A model generated the notes under the pieces. It was not told the origin of the DNA. It saw only the letters and a list, made by a program, of their open reading frames with translations, and ran no database searches. This document shows positions 9,284-17,811 of a stretch of DNA of 64,000 bases, piece by piece. The stretch's first letter is position 1; each line of letters starts with the position of its first letter. The stretch comes from Sphingomonas aerolata. GTDB taxonomy: Bacteria > Pseudomonadota > Alphaproteobacteria > Sphingomonadales > Sphingomonadaceae. Made by a program: the position numbers and the translations under genes. The stretch lies in contig NZ_PZZN01000003.1 in the NCBI RefSeq assembly GCF_003046295.1, positions 744,001 through 808,000 on the forward strand. Direction: 5' to 3'.

Positions 9284-11521
9284 TCAGGGCAGCGACGACG
9301 CCGCGCGACCCCAGTCGTTCGGCGTGCGACCCAGCTCGAACTCGAGCGTCCCGCCCTGCAGGATCGCGGCCTGCGACACGAACGGCGTGTCGAGCGGTCG
9401 CCCGTTGAGCCGCGCCGCGCGGATGTAGCGCGTCCCCGCCCCCTGCCCGCGCGCGACGATCGTGAAGGTCCGCCCGCTCTCGAGCGTGATCCGGCTCCGC
9501 GGCTGGTGCGGCGCGTGGAGATAATAGAGGTCGCTGCCGAGCTTCGGGAACAGACCGAGGCGGTTGAACACATAATGCGAACTCATCGCGCCGCTGTCTT
9601 CGTCGCCGGGATAGGCGTCCGCGGTAAACCGCCGGAAGACGATATCGGCATATTTGCTCGCCAGATCGGGGCGCCCGACCTCGCTGAACAGCCAGGGCGT
9701 CGAGAAGGACGGCTCGTTGGTGAAGTCGATCAGCCCCGCGTCGAACGCATGCTGCAACCGCCGCGTAAACGCCGCGCGCCCGCCCATGATCGCGACCATG
9801 CCCGGAACGTCGTGGACCGCGGCGTAGGAGTAGATCCAGCCCGTCCCCTCGTAGAAGCCGAAATTGTCGTGCGTCTTGCCGTCCCAGCCGCGCTTGGGGT
9901 CGTTCGGCTGGAACCGGCCATCGGCGAAGCGCGGCCCGACGAACCCGGTATAGCCGTCGCTCGCCGCGCGCGGATCCCAGACGTTGCGCCAGTTCCCCGC
10001 GCGCGTCTCGAGCAGCGCGGCCTCGGCGGCGTGCCCCGTGCCTGCCGCGACCTTCACCGCGTAATAATCGTTGAGCGCCATGCCCGTCGTCGCCGATCCC
10101 GAGCGCGACCGCTGCGGCGTGCCCTCGGGGCTGCGATCGTCGACCGCAAAATAGCCGTCGACCAGATAGCGCGGCCGGCGCCGCTCGAACGCGTTGAACA
10201 GGACGACGTTCGCCGCCTTCTGCCAGTCGACGCCGGGAACACCGCGCAGGAACCCCTCGCCGATCACATTGTCGACCTCGTCGCCCGCCTGGCCGACATG
10301 GAAATTGCGCCCGGCGATGAACGCGGTATCCGCCGCGCCATAGCGTTCCCACGTCCGCACGAACGATCCGATCACGCCCGCATAGGTGCTGGGCCGGATC
10401 AGCGACATCAGCGGATAGACCGTGTGGTACGTGTCCCACAGCGTATAGTGATCGTCGTAGAGCGGCGACGCGCGCTCGGTGTCCGCCTGGTCCTGCGTGC
10501 GGTCGCGCGGCTGGATGACGCTGTGGTAAAGCGCGGTGTAGAAGCGCCGCCGGTCCGCCGCGCCGACCCCGTCAATCGTGACCCGCCCCAGCGCGTCGTT
10601 CCACGCCTTGCCCGCCGCACTGCGAACCGCGGCCATGTCCCAGCCGGGCAGATCCTGTGCGAGCAGCTCTTCGGCGCGCGCCGCGCTGGCGAAGGAGACC
10701 GCGATCTTCATCGTGACGGGCCCGCGACCCGCGCTGCCGAACGTCCACCACGCGCGCAGCGGCTGGTCCGCGGGCGCGCTCGCGCGCGTCGCGCCGGGGG
10801 TGCGGACATTGGCGCGTTCGACTCCCCAGGCGGTCGGCTTCGCGTCGACCCTGGCGACGAACCAGATGTCGACCTCCGCGGGCGACCAGTAATGCCGGGT
10901 GCGGACGCGCCCGACGATCTTGCCCTGCTCGGGGAACAGCGTCACCTCGGATCCCGCGGTCCCGAGCTCGCCCATGATCTTGCGCGTCACGTCGAACAGC
11001 AGATGCGCGTCGCCGCTGTTCGGAAAGGTGAAGCGGTAGAGTGCGGCATGATGCGCGGGCGCGATCTCGACATCGGTGCCATAGCGCGCGAGCGTCACGC
11101 GGTAGCCGTCCGCCCGTGCGCGCTCGTCGCGCTTGGGCGATAGATGCTCCGCTTCGGCTGTCGCGAGCGGCCCCGTCTGCGGCGAGACCAGGAACGTGCC
11201 ATAGCTCGGCACCCCGCCCGACCCCTGCGTATGCAACTGCGCGAACCCGCTCAGCGGTGCGGCGCGGTCATAGCCCGCATTGCTGGTCGCCGCGGTGATC
11301 GTGTTCGGGCTGGGATGGATCGACCCCGCGGGCAGCGTCGGCCCCGGGATCGTGTCGCCCTCGTCGTCGTCCCCGGTGCCGATCAGCGGATCGACATAGT
11401 CGCTGAGCGGCAGCGGATCGCGACCCGGCCCCGGTGCGGCCGGTGCGGCCGCCGCAAGCGCCACGCCGATTCCGATCGCGCGCAGCACTGTGCAGGCCGC
11501 CGCGCCGCGGCGCGCTGTCAT
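9284..11521 (-). CDS. Secreted GH92 exo-alpha-mannosidase
   Basis: Glycoside hydrolase family 92 protein of 745 aa, calcium-dependent exo-acting alpha-mannosidases. The opening SDYVDPLIGTG and the HPSPNT, FAQLHTQGSGG and SLIRPSTYAG segments match the family, as does the late FGRLDL-like region (FNRLGLFPKLGSDLYYLHAP). An Ala-rich Sec signal precedes it. I start it at ATG 11521, which overlaps the upstream oxidoreductase stop as ATGA; a longer frame to 11665 would lie inside that gene and lose the signal peptide. It is the last gene of a six-gene minus-strand operon. It probably trims alpha-mannosyl ends of the glycan handled by the keto-sugar enzymes. Confidence 0.88.
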   Translation of the reverse strand: MTARRGAAACTVLRAIGIGVALAAAAPAAPGPGRDPLPLSDYVDPLIGTGDDDEGDTIPGPTLPAGSIHPSPNTITAATSNAGYDRAAPLSGFAQLHTQGSGGVPSYGTFLVSPQTGPLATAEAEHLSPKRDERARADGYRVTLARYGTDVEIAPAHHAALYRFTFPNSGDAHLLFDVTRKIMGELGTAGSEVTLFPEQGKIVGRVRTRHYWSPAEVDIWFVARVDAKPTAWGVERANVRTPGATRASAPADQPLRAWWTFGSAGRGPVTMKIAVSFASAARAEELLAQDLPGWDMAAVRSAAGKAWNDALGRVTIDGVGAADRRRFYTALYHSVIQPRDRTQDQADTERASPLYDDHYTLWDTYHTVYPLMSLIRPSTYAGVIGSFVRTWERYGAADTAFIAGRNFHVGQAGDEVDNVIGEGFLRGVPGVDWQKAANVVLFNAFERRRPRYLVDGYFAVDDRSPEGTPQRSRSGSATTGMALNDYYAVKVAAGTGHAAEAALLETRAGNWRNVWDPRAASDGYTGFVGPRFADGRFQPNDPKRGWDGKTHDNFGFYEGTGWIYSYAAVHDVPGMVAIMGGRAAFTRRLQHAFDAGLIDFTNEPSFSTPWLFSEVGRPDLASKYADIVFRRFTADAYPGDEDSGAMSSHYVFNRLGLFPKLGSDLYYLHAPHQPRSRITLESGRTFTIVARGQGAGTRYIRAARLNGRPLDTPFVSQAAILQGGTLEFELGRTPNDWGRAASSLP

Positions 11522-12675
11522 CGCTTCGCCGGAGTCGCACGCGCCTCCGCGGTCAGCACGAGCTCGGCCGCGAGCAGCGCGCCCTCCTGATCCTGCGCCA
11601 CCGACGTGCGTTCGACCAGGTCGGTCACGAACTGCGGTCCGAACGGCAGCGGCACCTTGGAACAATCGAGATAGCGCGTCCCCTTCTTGTCCGCGATCAG
11701 CAAGTGGTTGCCGCCCGGGCGCCCCGCGATATCCACATATTTGCGCAACTCGATATAGCCCTCGGTGCCGAGGATGAAGAGGCGACCGTCGCCCCAGGTC
11801 GACAGGCCATCGGGCGTGAACCAGTCGACGCGGACATAGCCCGCACCGCCATCGCCGCTCAGCATCATGTCGCCGAAATCCTCGAACTTAGGATGCGCAG
11901 GATTGCCGAAATTGCCCGTCTGCGACGCGAGCACCTGCGCGCGCTTGCTGCCCGTCAGATAGACGAACTGGTCCGCCTGGTGGCTGCCGACATCGGTCAG
12001 GATGCCGCCGTTGCGCGCGGGATCCCAGAACCAGTCGGGGCGGCTCGGCGCGGACAGCCGGTGCGGCGCGAGGTTGATCGTCTGGATCACGCGCCCGATC
12101 GCGCCGTCATGGACGAGCTGCCCCGCCATCACCGCGGCGGGCACCTCGAGCCGTTCGGAATACATGATCGCGAACTTGCGCCCCGTCTCCCGGATCGCGC
12201 GGCGGACATCGGCGAGCTGCTTCAGCGTCACGACCGCGGCCTTGTCGCTCAGATAGTCCTTGCCCGCGCGCATGACGCGGATGCCCAGCGGCGCACGCAG
12301 CACGGGGATCGCTGCGCTGCACACCAGCTTTATCGCGCGGTCGTCGAGGATCTCCTGCTCGGACCGCGCGAGCTTGATGTCGCCATAGCGCTTGCGGAAC
12401 ATCGCGATCTGCTTGGGATCGGTCGCGTAGAAGGCGGTCAGGACGCCGCCGCCGCGGATCACCGCGTCGGTGATGCCATAGATATGGTTGTGGTCCATCC
12501 CGATCACCGCGAACGGCACGCGGTATTTGGCCTCGGGCGCGGGCTTGGCCATCGCCCCTTCAGTCGGCGCGTCGCCGCGCGTGGCGGATTGCGCGAACGC
12601 GTCGGCGGCGAAGCCCGCGGCCAGTCCGGCGGTCAGTCCGAGCCCGAGAAGTCCCCGGCGGTTGGTGTCGCTCAC
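11518..12675 (-). CDS. Exported Gfo/Idh/MocA oxidoreductase 1
   Basis: Gfo/Idh/MocA-family NAD(P)-dependent oxidoreductase of 385 aa with a Tat-like leader (NRRGLLGLGL, then an Ala-rich stretch ending AFAQ). The GTG start at 12675 follows AAGGGG at good spacing. The Rossmann part begins at YRVPFAVIGMDHNHIYG, an atypical dinucleotide motif in which the usual GxGxxG is altered. The C-terminal part has GGILTDVGSHQADQFVYLTG, close to the family GGGxxxDxGxHxxD catalytic block. It is probably periplasmic with pre-bound NAD, oxidising or re-reducing a sugar at C3. It may be the most specialised of the three paralogues. Confidence 0.78.
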   Translation of the reverse strand: MSDTNRRGLLGLGLTAGLAAGFAADAFAQSATRGDAPTEGAMAKPAPEAKYRVPFAVIGMDHNHIYGITDAVIRGGGVLTAFYATDPKQIAMFRKRYGDIKLARSEQEILDDRAIKLVCSAAIPVLRAPLGIRVMRAGKDYLSDKAAVVTLKQLADVRRAIRETGRKFAIMYSERLEVPAAVMAGQLVHDGAIGRVIQTINLAPHRLSAPSRPDWFWDPARNGGILTDVGSHQADQFVYLTGSKRAQVLASQTGNFGNPAHPKFEDFGDMMLSGDGGAGYVRVDWFTPDGLSTWGDGRLFILGTEGYIELRKYVDIAGRPGGNHLLIADKKGTRYLDCSKVPLPFGPQFVTDLVERTSVAQDQEGALLAAELVLTAEARATPAKR

Positions 12676-12689
12676 AGCTCTATCCCCTT

Positions 12690-13961
12690 TCAGATCGCGA
12701 CCAGGTTCGTCGGCCAGGTCATTGCTTGATTTTGGTCCATCGCCTGCTCGCCGAGCAGCGACGCGACGCTCGCCTGATAGGCCTGGCGCAACAGGCCGGG
12801 CAGCGGCTTGCCCGCGCGCACCGCCTCGCCAAAGCCCTCGAACTGCAGCATCGTCTCGTCATATTCGCCCCAGCCGAGCGACTCGCCGGGTGTCGTCACG
12901 GGCAGTTCGGGGAACCAGGTTGCGCCGCCGATCGGCACGGTGCGCTTGTGCCCGCGCGCGACGTCCTTGTGCATCCGTTGCAACGCCAGCACCTTGGCGG
13001 GCACTTCCTGATAGATGCGTCCCAGCTCCGGCTCGATCGTCCCCTTGCTGCCCTGGATCTGCTCCTCGCAGCCATAGCGCGCATTGTTGAGCAGCGAGGT
13101 GTAGATCAGCTTCCGCCCGCCGCTATATTCGTAGATCAGCGCGACATGGTCATAGACCTCGCGGCCGTCCTTCCAGAAACAGATGCTGCCCGACCCGATC
13201 ACCCGCGTCGGCACCGCGTCGAGAAACCAGTTACCGACCTGAAGCTGATGCGTCGCGAGCTCGGTCATCAGCCCTGCCGACCGGTCGCGGTACAGCCGCC
13301 AGTTGATCTGCCGGTCGTTCGCATCGGCAGGCACCGCGCGGCGCCAGGCATTGTTGCGGTGCCAGCTCGCGCGGATCTGTGTCAGTGTGCCGATCTCGCC
13401 CGCGCGCGCGCGTTTCAACGCGTTGAGGTAGGTCGGGTGGAACATCCGCTGATGCCCGATCTGCAGGATCTTGCCCGCCGCCTTGGCGTGCGTGATCATC
13501 GCGCCGCAATCGGCGATCGTCCGCGCCATCGCCTTTTCGCACCAGACATGCAGCCCGGCGTCGAACGCGTCGAAGCAGAGCTTCGCATGCGTATCGAGCG
13601 GCGTGGCGATGACCACCGCGTCGATCCCGCGCGCATCGAGCATCTCGCGGTGATCGGCAAAGCGCCGCGCGGTCGGCGCCCATTGCTGCGCCTTGACGAG
13701 GTTCGGCGCATAGCTGTCGCAGATCGCGACGACCGTGCAGTTGCGCGACTTGGCGATGTTCTGGATCAGCGCGCGGCCGCGGTCGCCCGTGCCGATCACG
13801 CCAAGCCGCACCGGGTTCGACTTGACCGGCTCGGCGCCCGCCGCCGCGGAGGCCGCGGACACCGCCCAGGGTGCGGCCGTCGCCATCCCCGCGCCCGCCG
13901 TCGCCGTCAGCACGCGATCGATGAACGATCGTCGTGAAAGGTTGAAATCCTTGTCGGTCAT
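12690..13961 (-). CDS. Exported Gfo/Idh/MocA oxidoreductase 2
   Basis: Second family member, 423 aa, with a canonical Tat motif SRRSFIDRVL at residues 9-18 followed by a hydrophobic Ala/Gly-rich stretch. The Rossmann motif VIGTGDRG is intact. The EKAMARTIADC segment corresponds to the family EKPxA motif with a substituted proline, and MTELATHQLQVGNWFLDA contains the catalytic-domain histidine region. The start overlaps the ApbE stop as ATGA, and the stop lies 14 bases before oxidoreductase 1. The family can act as glucose-fructose-type oxidoreductases or glycoside 3-dehydrogenases; the DUF1080 neighbour favours the latter. Confidence 0.8.
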   Translation of the reverse strand: MTDKDFNLSRRSFIDRVLTATAGAGMATAAPWAVSAASAAAGAEPVKSNPVRLGVIGTGDRGRALIQNIAKSRNCTVVAICDSYAPNLVKAQQWAPTARRFADHREMLDARGIDAVVIATPLDTHAKLCFDAFDAGLHVWCEKAMARTIADCGAMITHAKAAGKILQIGHQRMFHPTYLNALKRARAGEIGTLTQIRASWHRNNAWRRAVPADANDRQINWRLYRDRSAGLMTELATHQLQVGNWFLDAVPTRVIGSGSICFWKDGREVYDHVALIYEYSGGRKLIYTSLLNNARYGCEEQIQGSKGTIEPELGRIYQEVPAKVLALQRMHKDVARGHKRTVPIGGATWFPELPVTTPGESLGWGEYDETMLQFEGFGEAVRAGKPLPGLLRQAYQASVASLLGEQAMDQNQAMTWPTNLVAI

Positions 13962-14812
13962 GCCGCTTGCATCCTTGCTGTGTCGTCGGTCCGCGCCGCG
14001 GCCTTGGAAAGATCGTACAGGAACCGCTGTGCCGGCGCCGCGTCGAGCAGGCGTCGCGCGCGCGCCGCATCGGCGACGAGCAGCGCGGTGCTCATCGCCT
14101 CCGCAGCGCCGCCGGTGCGATCGATGGCCACGGTACAGCGCGCCGCAGTCACGATCCCGCCATCGGTGGGGCGGATCATCGCCGCCCGCTCGGGCGCCTG
14201 CGTGCCCGCGCCGACCGTCGTCGAGATCGACAGCGCCTCGTCAACCAGTTCGACCTCGACGAGCACCGCGTCGGTGCGCGACGGATCGGGGATCGCGAAC
14301 GGCCACCCGCCGCCCAGCGGATGCTCCCCGATCACCGCGATCGAGCTTTCACCCGCGGACAGGCACGCGCAGACGACCCCCGCATCGCGCAACGCCGCGC
14401 ACGCCCGGTCGAGCGCGAAGCCCTTGCCGAACCCGCCGAAGTCGAGCGCGAGCGGCCGGGTCGCGGCGATCCGCGCGGAGCTGCGGTCGAACACGAGATC
14501 GCCCCAGCCCGCCCCGGCGAACCGGCGATCCGCCGCCGGATCGAACAGGCCCTCGGTCAGTGCATGCGCCGCGTCGATCGCGATCAGCGCCTCGGCCAGC
14601 ACCGGATCGTCGATCGCGACGCTGTGCCCGGCGAGCAGTTCGTCGTTGAGCGCGGTCGTCGGCGACGGCCGGTGGATCGTCAGCGCGTCGTCGACGCCCT
14701 CGATCGCACGCCGTGCCGCGACCAGCGCGTCCTCAGACCCTACACCGAAGACGTGAAGCTCGATCCGCGTCCCCATCGCGACGAAGCGCTCGACCCGCGC
14801 GGCGATACCCAC
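13958..14812 (-). CDS. ApbE-family FAD:protein FMN transferase
   Basis: ApbE-like protein of 284 aa. Family motifs are present: AMGTRIELHVFG near the start, FDPAADR, LDFGGFGKGFALDR (the FAD-site block) and CLSAGESSIAVIG. The predicted reaction transfers FMN from FAD to a Thr or Ser of a target protein. It has no clear signal peptide or lipobox, unlike most ApbE proteins. The GTG at 14812 follows GGGAGG at fair spacing; the next ATG would begin at MGTRIELH. No FMN-binding-domain target lies next to it, which is odd because apbE usually sits beside its substrate. It overlaps oxidoreductase 2 by four bases and follows oxidoreductase 3 by one base. Confidence 0.85.
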   Translation of the reverse strand: MGIAARVERFVAMGTRIELHVFGVGSEDALVAARRAIEGVDDALTIHRPSPTTALNDELLAGHSVAIDDPVLAEALIAIDAAHALTEGLFDPAADRRFAGAGWGDLVFDRSSARIAATRPLALDFGGFGKGFALDRACAALRDAGVVCACLSAGESSIAVIGEHPLGGGWPFAIPDPSRTDAVLVEVELVDEALSISTTVGAGTQAPERAAMIRPTDGGIVTAARCTVAIDRTGGAAEAMSTALLVADAARARRLLDAAPAQRFLYDLSKAAARTDDTARMQAA

Positions 14813-14813
14813 G

Positions 14814-16124
14814 TCAGGCCTTGACCTCCCAGCCGGGTTCGTACGCGACCGACCACAACTTCATCGCCTCGGCACTGCTCGGCCTGCCGGTAGTCGGATC
14901 GACGGTCAGAACACTGTTGGTGCGATAGGCCATGTTGCCCAGATGGCAGAGCGTCGTGCTGATATGCCCCTCGGTGATCGGCGAGTTGAGCGCGGCGGCC
15001 TTGCCGCGGATCACATCGACGAAATTGTTCGCGTGATAGACGTCGAGCACCCCCTCGCCGACCGTGCCGGTCGTCTCCGACGTCGCCTTGGCCATTACCT
15101 GCCGGATCGACTTGCCCGCCAGATCATAGAGTTCGAACCCGTTGCGATCGACCACCGCCGATCCCTTCGTCCCGAGCAGCAGCACGCCACGGCCGCGACC
15201 ATAGGTCTGCATCGCGTTGCAGCTCTGCCCGTTCCAGCGGATCACCCGGTCGTTGTCGTAGTTCAGGTCGAGCGACAGCGAGTCGTACATCTCCCAGTCG
15301 TCGCCCGCGTGGAAGCGCTTGGCCCCCTTCGCCTCGACCTTCGTCGGATAGGTCAGGCCCATCAGCCAGCGCGCGATGTCGAGTTCGTGCATCGCGTTGT
15401 TGCACAGCTCGCCCGTTCCATATTGCCAGAACCAGTGCCAGTTATACGGCACCAGGTTCGACCGGTACGCCGCACGTGGCCGCGGGCCCTGCCACATGTC
15501 CCAGTCGAGCGTCGCGGGTGGTGCGACCTGCTGCCCCTTGCCGATCGATCCGCGATTATTGGCGTACCAGGTCTGCGCCTCGTACACGTCGCCCAGCTCG
15601 CCCGCCTGGACCAGCGCGAGCAGCTGCCGCGTCTCGGGGCTCGAACGCTGCTGGTTGCCGACCTGCAGCTGGCGCCCGGTGTTCTTCTGCGCGGCGATCA
15701 TCGCCTCGCCCTCGGCCGGCGCAATGCCGATCGGCTTTTCGCAATAGACGTGATGGCCCGACTTCATCCCGTCGACCGCCAGCTTGGCGTGCCAGTGATC
15801 GGGCGTCGCGACGGTGATGATGTCGATCGCCTTGTTGTCGAGCAACTTTCGATAATCGCCTTCGGTCCGCGGCGCGGCATGGCCCTTCGCGGCAAAGGCC
15901 GCCGCGCGCTTGGCCAGTACCGCCGAGTCGACGTCGCAGAAATGCGTGACCTCGACGTTCGGGACCTTGGTAAACGCGCTCATATGCGCCTGGCCGCGGC
16001 TGTTCACGCCAACGATCGCGACGCTCAGCCGGTCGTTCGCACCCTTGATCCGTGCATAGCTGCGCGCGGTCATCGCCATGCCGAGCGTCGCGCCCGCGCC
16101 CTTTATCATCGTCCGACGGTCCAT
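14814..16124 (-). CDS. Exported Gfo/Idh/MocA oxidoreductase 3
   Basis: Third family member, 436 aa, starting at ATG 16124 behind AAGGGGG. A weak Tat-like leader (MDRRTMIKGAGATLGMAM) precedes the Rossmann motif VAIVGVNSRGQAH. Typical blocks follow: ITVATPDHWHAKLAVDGM, VYCEKPIG with the catalytic Lys of the EKP motif, and ELCNNAMHELDIARWLMG. It closely resembles the widespread exported oxidoreductases that sit beside DUF1080 proteins in Bacteroidetes and Planctomycetes. It probably oxidises a bound glycoside to the 3-keto form. It lies 13 bases after the DUF1080 gene. Confidence 0.82.
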   Translation of the reverse strand: MDRRTMIKGAGATLGMAMTARSYARIKGANDRLSVAIVGVNSRGQAHMSAFTKVPNVEVTHFCDVDSAVLAKRAAAFAAKGHAAPRTEGDYRKLLDNKAIDIITVATPDHWHAKLAVDGMKSGHHVYCEKPIGIAPAEGEAMIAAQKNTGRQLQVGNQQRSSPETRQLLALVQAGELGDVYEAQTWYANNRGSIGKGQQVAPPATLDWDMWQGPRPRAAYRSNLVPYNWHWFWQYGTGELCNNAMHELDIARWLMGLTYPTKVEAKGAKRFHAGDDWEMYDSLSLDLNYDNDRVIRWNGQSCNAMQTYGRGRGVLLLGTKGSAVVDRNGFELYDLAGKSIRQVMAKATSETTGTVGEGVLDVYHANNFVDVIRGKAAALNSPITEGHISTTLCHLGNMAYRTNSVLTVDPTTGRPSSAEAMKLWSVAYEPGWEVKA

Positions 16125-16137
16125 CGCTTGATCCCCC

Positions 16138-17535
16138 TTAGAGTGTACGCAGCTTGATCGACCGGAACTCGACCCGGTCGCCATGATCCTGAAGCAGGAT
16201 CGGCCCCTGCACGGCGTCGCCGAACCCGGCGATCCCGGCATATTTGCTTTGCGCCACCAGCGCGCGGAACGCCGGCGACCCGCGGTCATATTCGACCATC
16301 TTGAAGCCGTTCAGCCAGTGCTCGACACGCGCGCCGCGCACCACGATCACCGCCCGGTTCCATTCGCCCGGCGGATTGATCCGCTTGCCCGGGCTTGCCG
16401 GGTCGGACAGGTTCCTCGCCGCGATCAGATCGTAGAGCGAGCCGAGCGTCCGGTTGCCGTCGCGACCCATCTTCGCATCGGGATGCCGCGCATCGTCGAG
16501 CAGCTGATATTCCAGCCCCAGCGCCTCGCCCTTGCGCTTCAGCAGGCCGGCATCGACGAAATACTTGATCCCGCTGTTCGCGCCGGGCGCCAGCTTGAAA
16601 TCGACCGAAAGCTCGAAATCGCGATATTCGCGGGTCGTGACGAGGTCGCCGCCGCCGCCGTCCACGCGCAGCACGCCGCCGGCCATCGTCCAGCCCGTCG
16701 TCGGAAACGCCGTCCCCTTTGCGCTGCGCCAGCCGGCACCTGTCTTGCCGTCCCACAGCAGCTTCCAGCCCGCGCGCTGTTCCTCCGCGGACAGCTTATT
16801 GCTCAGCCAGCCCTGCTGCGGCAGCGCGGTCGCGGGCATCGCGTAGCGCGCCGGCGCATCGGTGATCACGCGGACGTTGCGGAACCGCACCTCGGGGTGC
16901 CGCGCTGCGTCCGCATCGGGGATCGCATGCACCTGGAACGCGATGAACCCGCGCGCATCGACATCGTCGACGGTATCGGTCGCGGGCACGCCGTTGATCC
17001 AGCTGCGCAGCCGCGCGCCGATCGCCTCGACACGGTAGTGGTTCCAGTCGCCCGAGCGGAAGGTCTGCCGCGCGGGCGCGTTGCGGCCGAGCGTATACAG
17101 CCATTGCCGGCGCTGTTCGTCATACATGCCCGCGCTCCAGGCGCGCGCCGACGGATCGATCTCGACCTGATAGCCGTGCACGACGCCATTGCGATAATCG
17201 GGCCGGCTCTGTCCGCGGATCATCATCCCCGAATTGAGCGCAGGGTCGGTCTTCGCATCGAACTCGACGATGAAGTCGCCATACTGGGCCTCGGACACGA
17301 GCCAGCTATTGGTCTTGCCGGGCTCGGCGCGCCCGATCAGCTCGCCATTCTCGAACGCATAGGTCGCGTTGCCCCCGGTCGCGCGCCAGCCGGCCAGCCC
17401 CGCGCGCGGGGTCACGTCGCGCCACGGTGCTTTTGCCTGATCTGTGGACGATTGAGACGCAGGGGCAGCGTCGACCGACGCCTGCAGCAGCAACGGTGCG
17501 GCCGCCAAGGTCAGAATTGCGAGTGCTCGAACCAT
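16138..17535 (-). CDS. Tandem DUF1080 (3-keto-disaccharide hydrolase) protein
   Basis: Secreted protein of 465 aa with a Sec signal (MVRALAILTLAAAPLLLQAS). It has two 3-keto-disaccharide hydrolase (DUF1080, concanavalin-like) domains. The first spans roughly residues 45-225 (GWRATGGNATYAFENGELIG, NSGMMIRGQSRP, GYQVEIDP). The second spans roughly 245-465 (GWKLLWDGKTGAGWRSA, NSGIKYFVDA, LEYQLLDDARHPD, WNRAVIVVRG). Each has the NSG and EhQ/EyQ-type strands of the family. Start 17535 follows GGGGAGG; a longer frame to 17682 lacks a signal. As first gene of the operon with three dehydrogenases, it probably cleaves 3-keto-glycosides in the periplasm. Having two domains in one chain is less common than one. 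Confidence 0.82.
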   Translation of the reverse strand: MVRALAILTLAAAPLLLQASVDAAPASQSSTDQAKAPWRDVTPRAGLAGWRATGGNATYAFENGELIGRAEPGKTNSWLVSEAQYGDFIVEFDAKTDPALNSGMMIRGQSRPDYRNGVVHGYQVEIDPSARAWSAGMYDEQRRQWLYTLGRNAPARQTFRSGDWNHYRVEAIGARLRSWINGVPATDTVDDVDARGFIAFQVHAIPDADAARHPEVRFRNVRVITDAPARYAMPATALPQQGWLSNKLSAEEQRAGWKLLWDGKTGAGWRSAKGTAFPTTGWTMAGGVLRVDGGGGDLVTTREYRDFELSVDFKLAPGANSGIKYFVDAGLLKRKGEALGLEYQLLDDARHPDAKMGRDGNRTLGSLYDLIAARNLSDPASPGKRINPPGEWNRAVIVVRGARVEHWLNGFKMVEYDRGSPAFRALVAQSKYAGIAGFGDAVQGPILLQDHGDRVEFRSIKLRTL

Positions 17536-17811
17536 TCGCCTCCCCTTTTCTCTTTTCTGCGAGCACGGGCTGGGCAGCCCTATCCGGACAGGTCCGGTCG
17601 TCTCGCATCGTTTCACCGCCGACATGTCGCTGCCGTACGTCTCTCCAAAACCGACCCTAATTTGTGGTCGGGCCACATGCAAACAGATTGTAAGGCATTT
17701 TATCGATGTTTCCGCTGGTTCGGGGCTTACCGGACTTGACGATGCCGGTGTCCGCGCGATGTAGGGGACGGCGCCGACGTTCAGGCTGCCGTCTATCGAA
17801 CGAGGAATGCA
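17536..17811. promoter_or_regulatory. Divergent control region between DUF1080 operon and GntR gene
   Basis: This 276-base gap must drive the minus-strand glycan operon and the plus-strand regulator. It contains a FadR-like palindrome (see 17664-17676) and an AT-rich patch around 17676-17710. I could not assign the -10 and -35 elements with confidence. No open frame in it looks real. Confidence 0.4.
17664..17676. promoter_or_regulatory. Candidate GntR (FadR-type) operator
   Basis: The 13-mer GTGGTCGGGCCAC is a near-perfect inverted repeat. It fits the TTGGTC-N-GACCAA pattern of FadR-type regulators at 5 of 6 (left) and 4 of 6 (right) positions. It lies between the DUF1080 operon and the GntR gene, where autoregulation and operon control would be expected. 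Confidence 0.45.

Noticed and set aside
11522-11665. Upstream extension of the GH92 gene
   Set aside because: It lies inside the preceding oxidoreductase and would bury the signal peptide.
11434-13937. Two long plus-strand frames opposite the Gfo/Idh/MocA genes
   Set aside because: Antisense shadows; composition is not protein-like and the minus-strand genes carry family motifs and overlaps.
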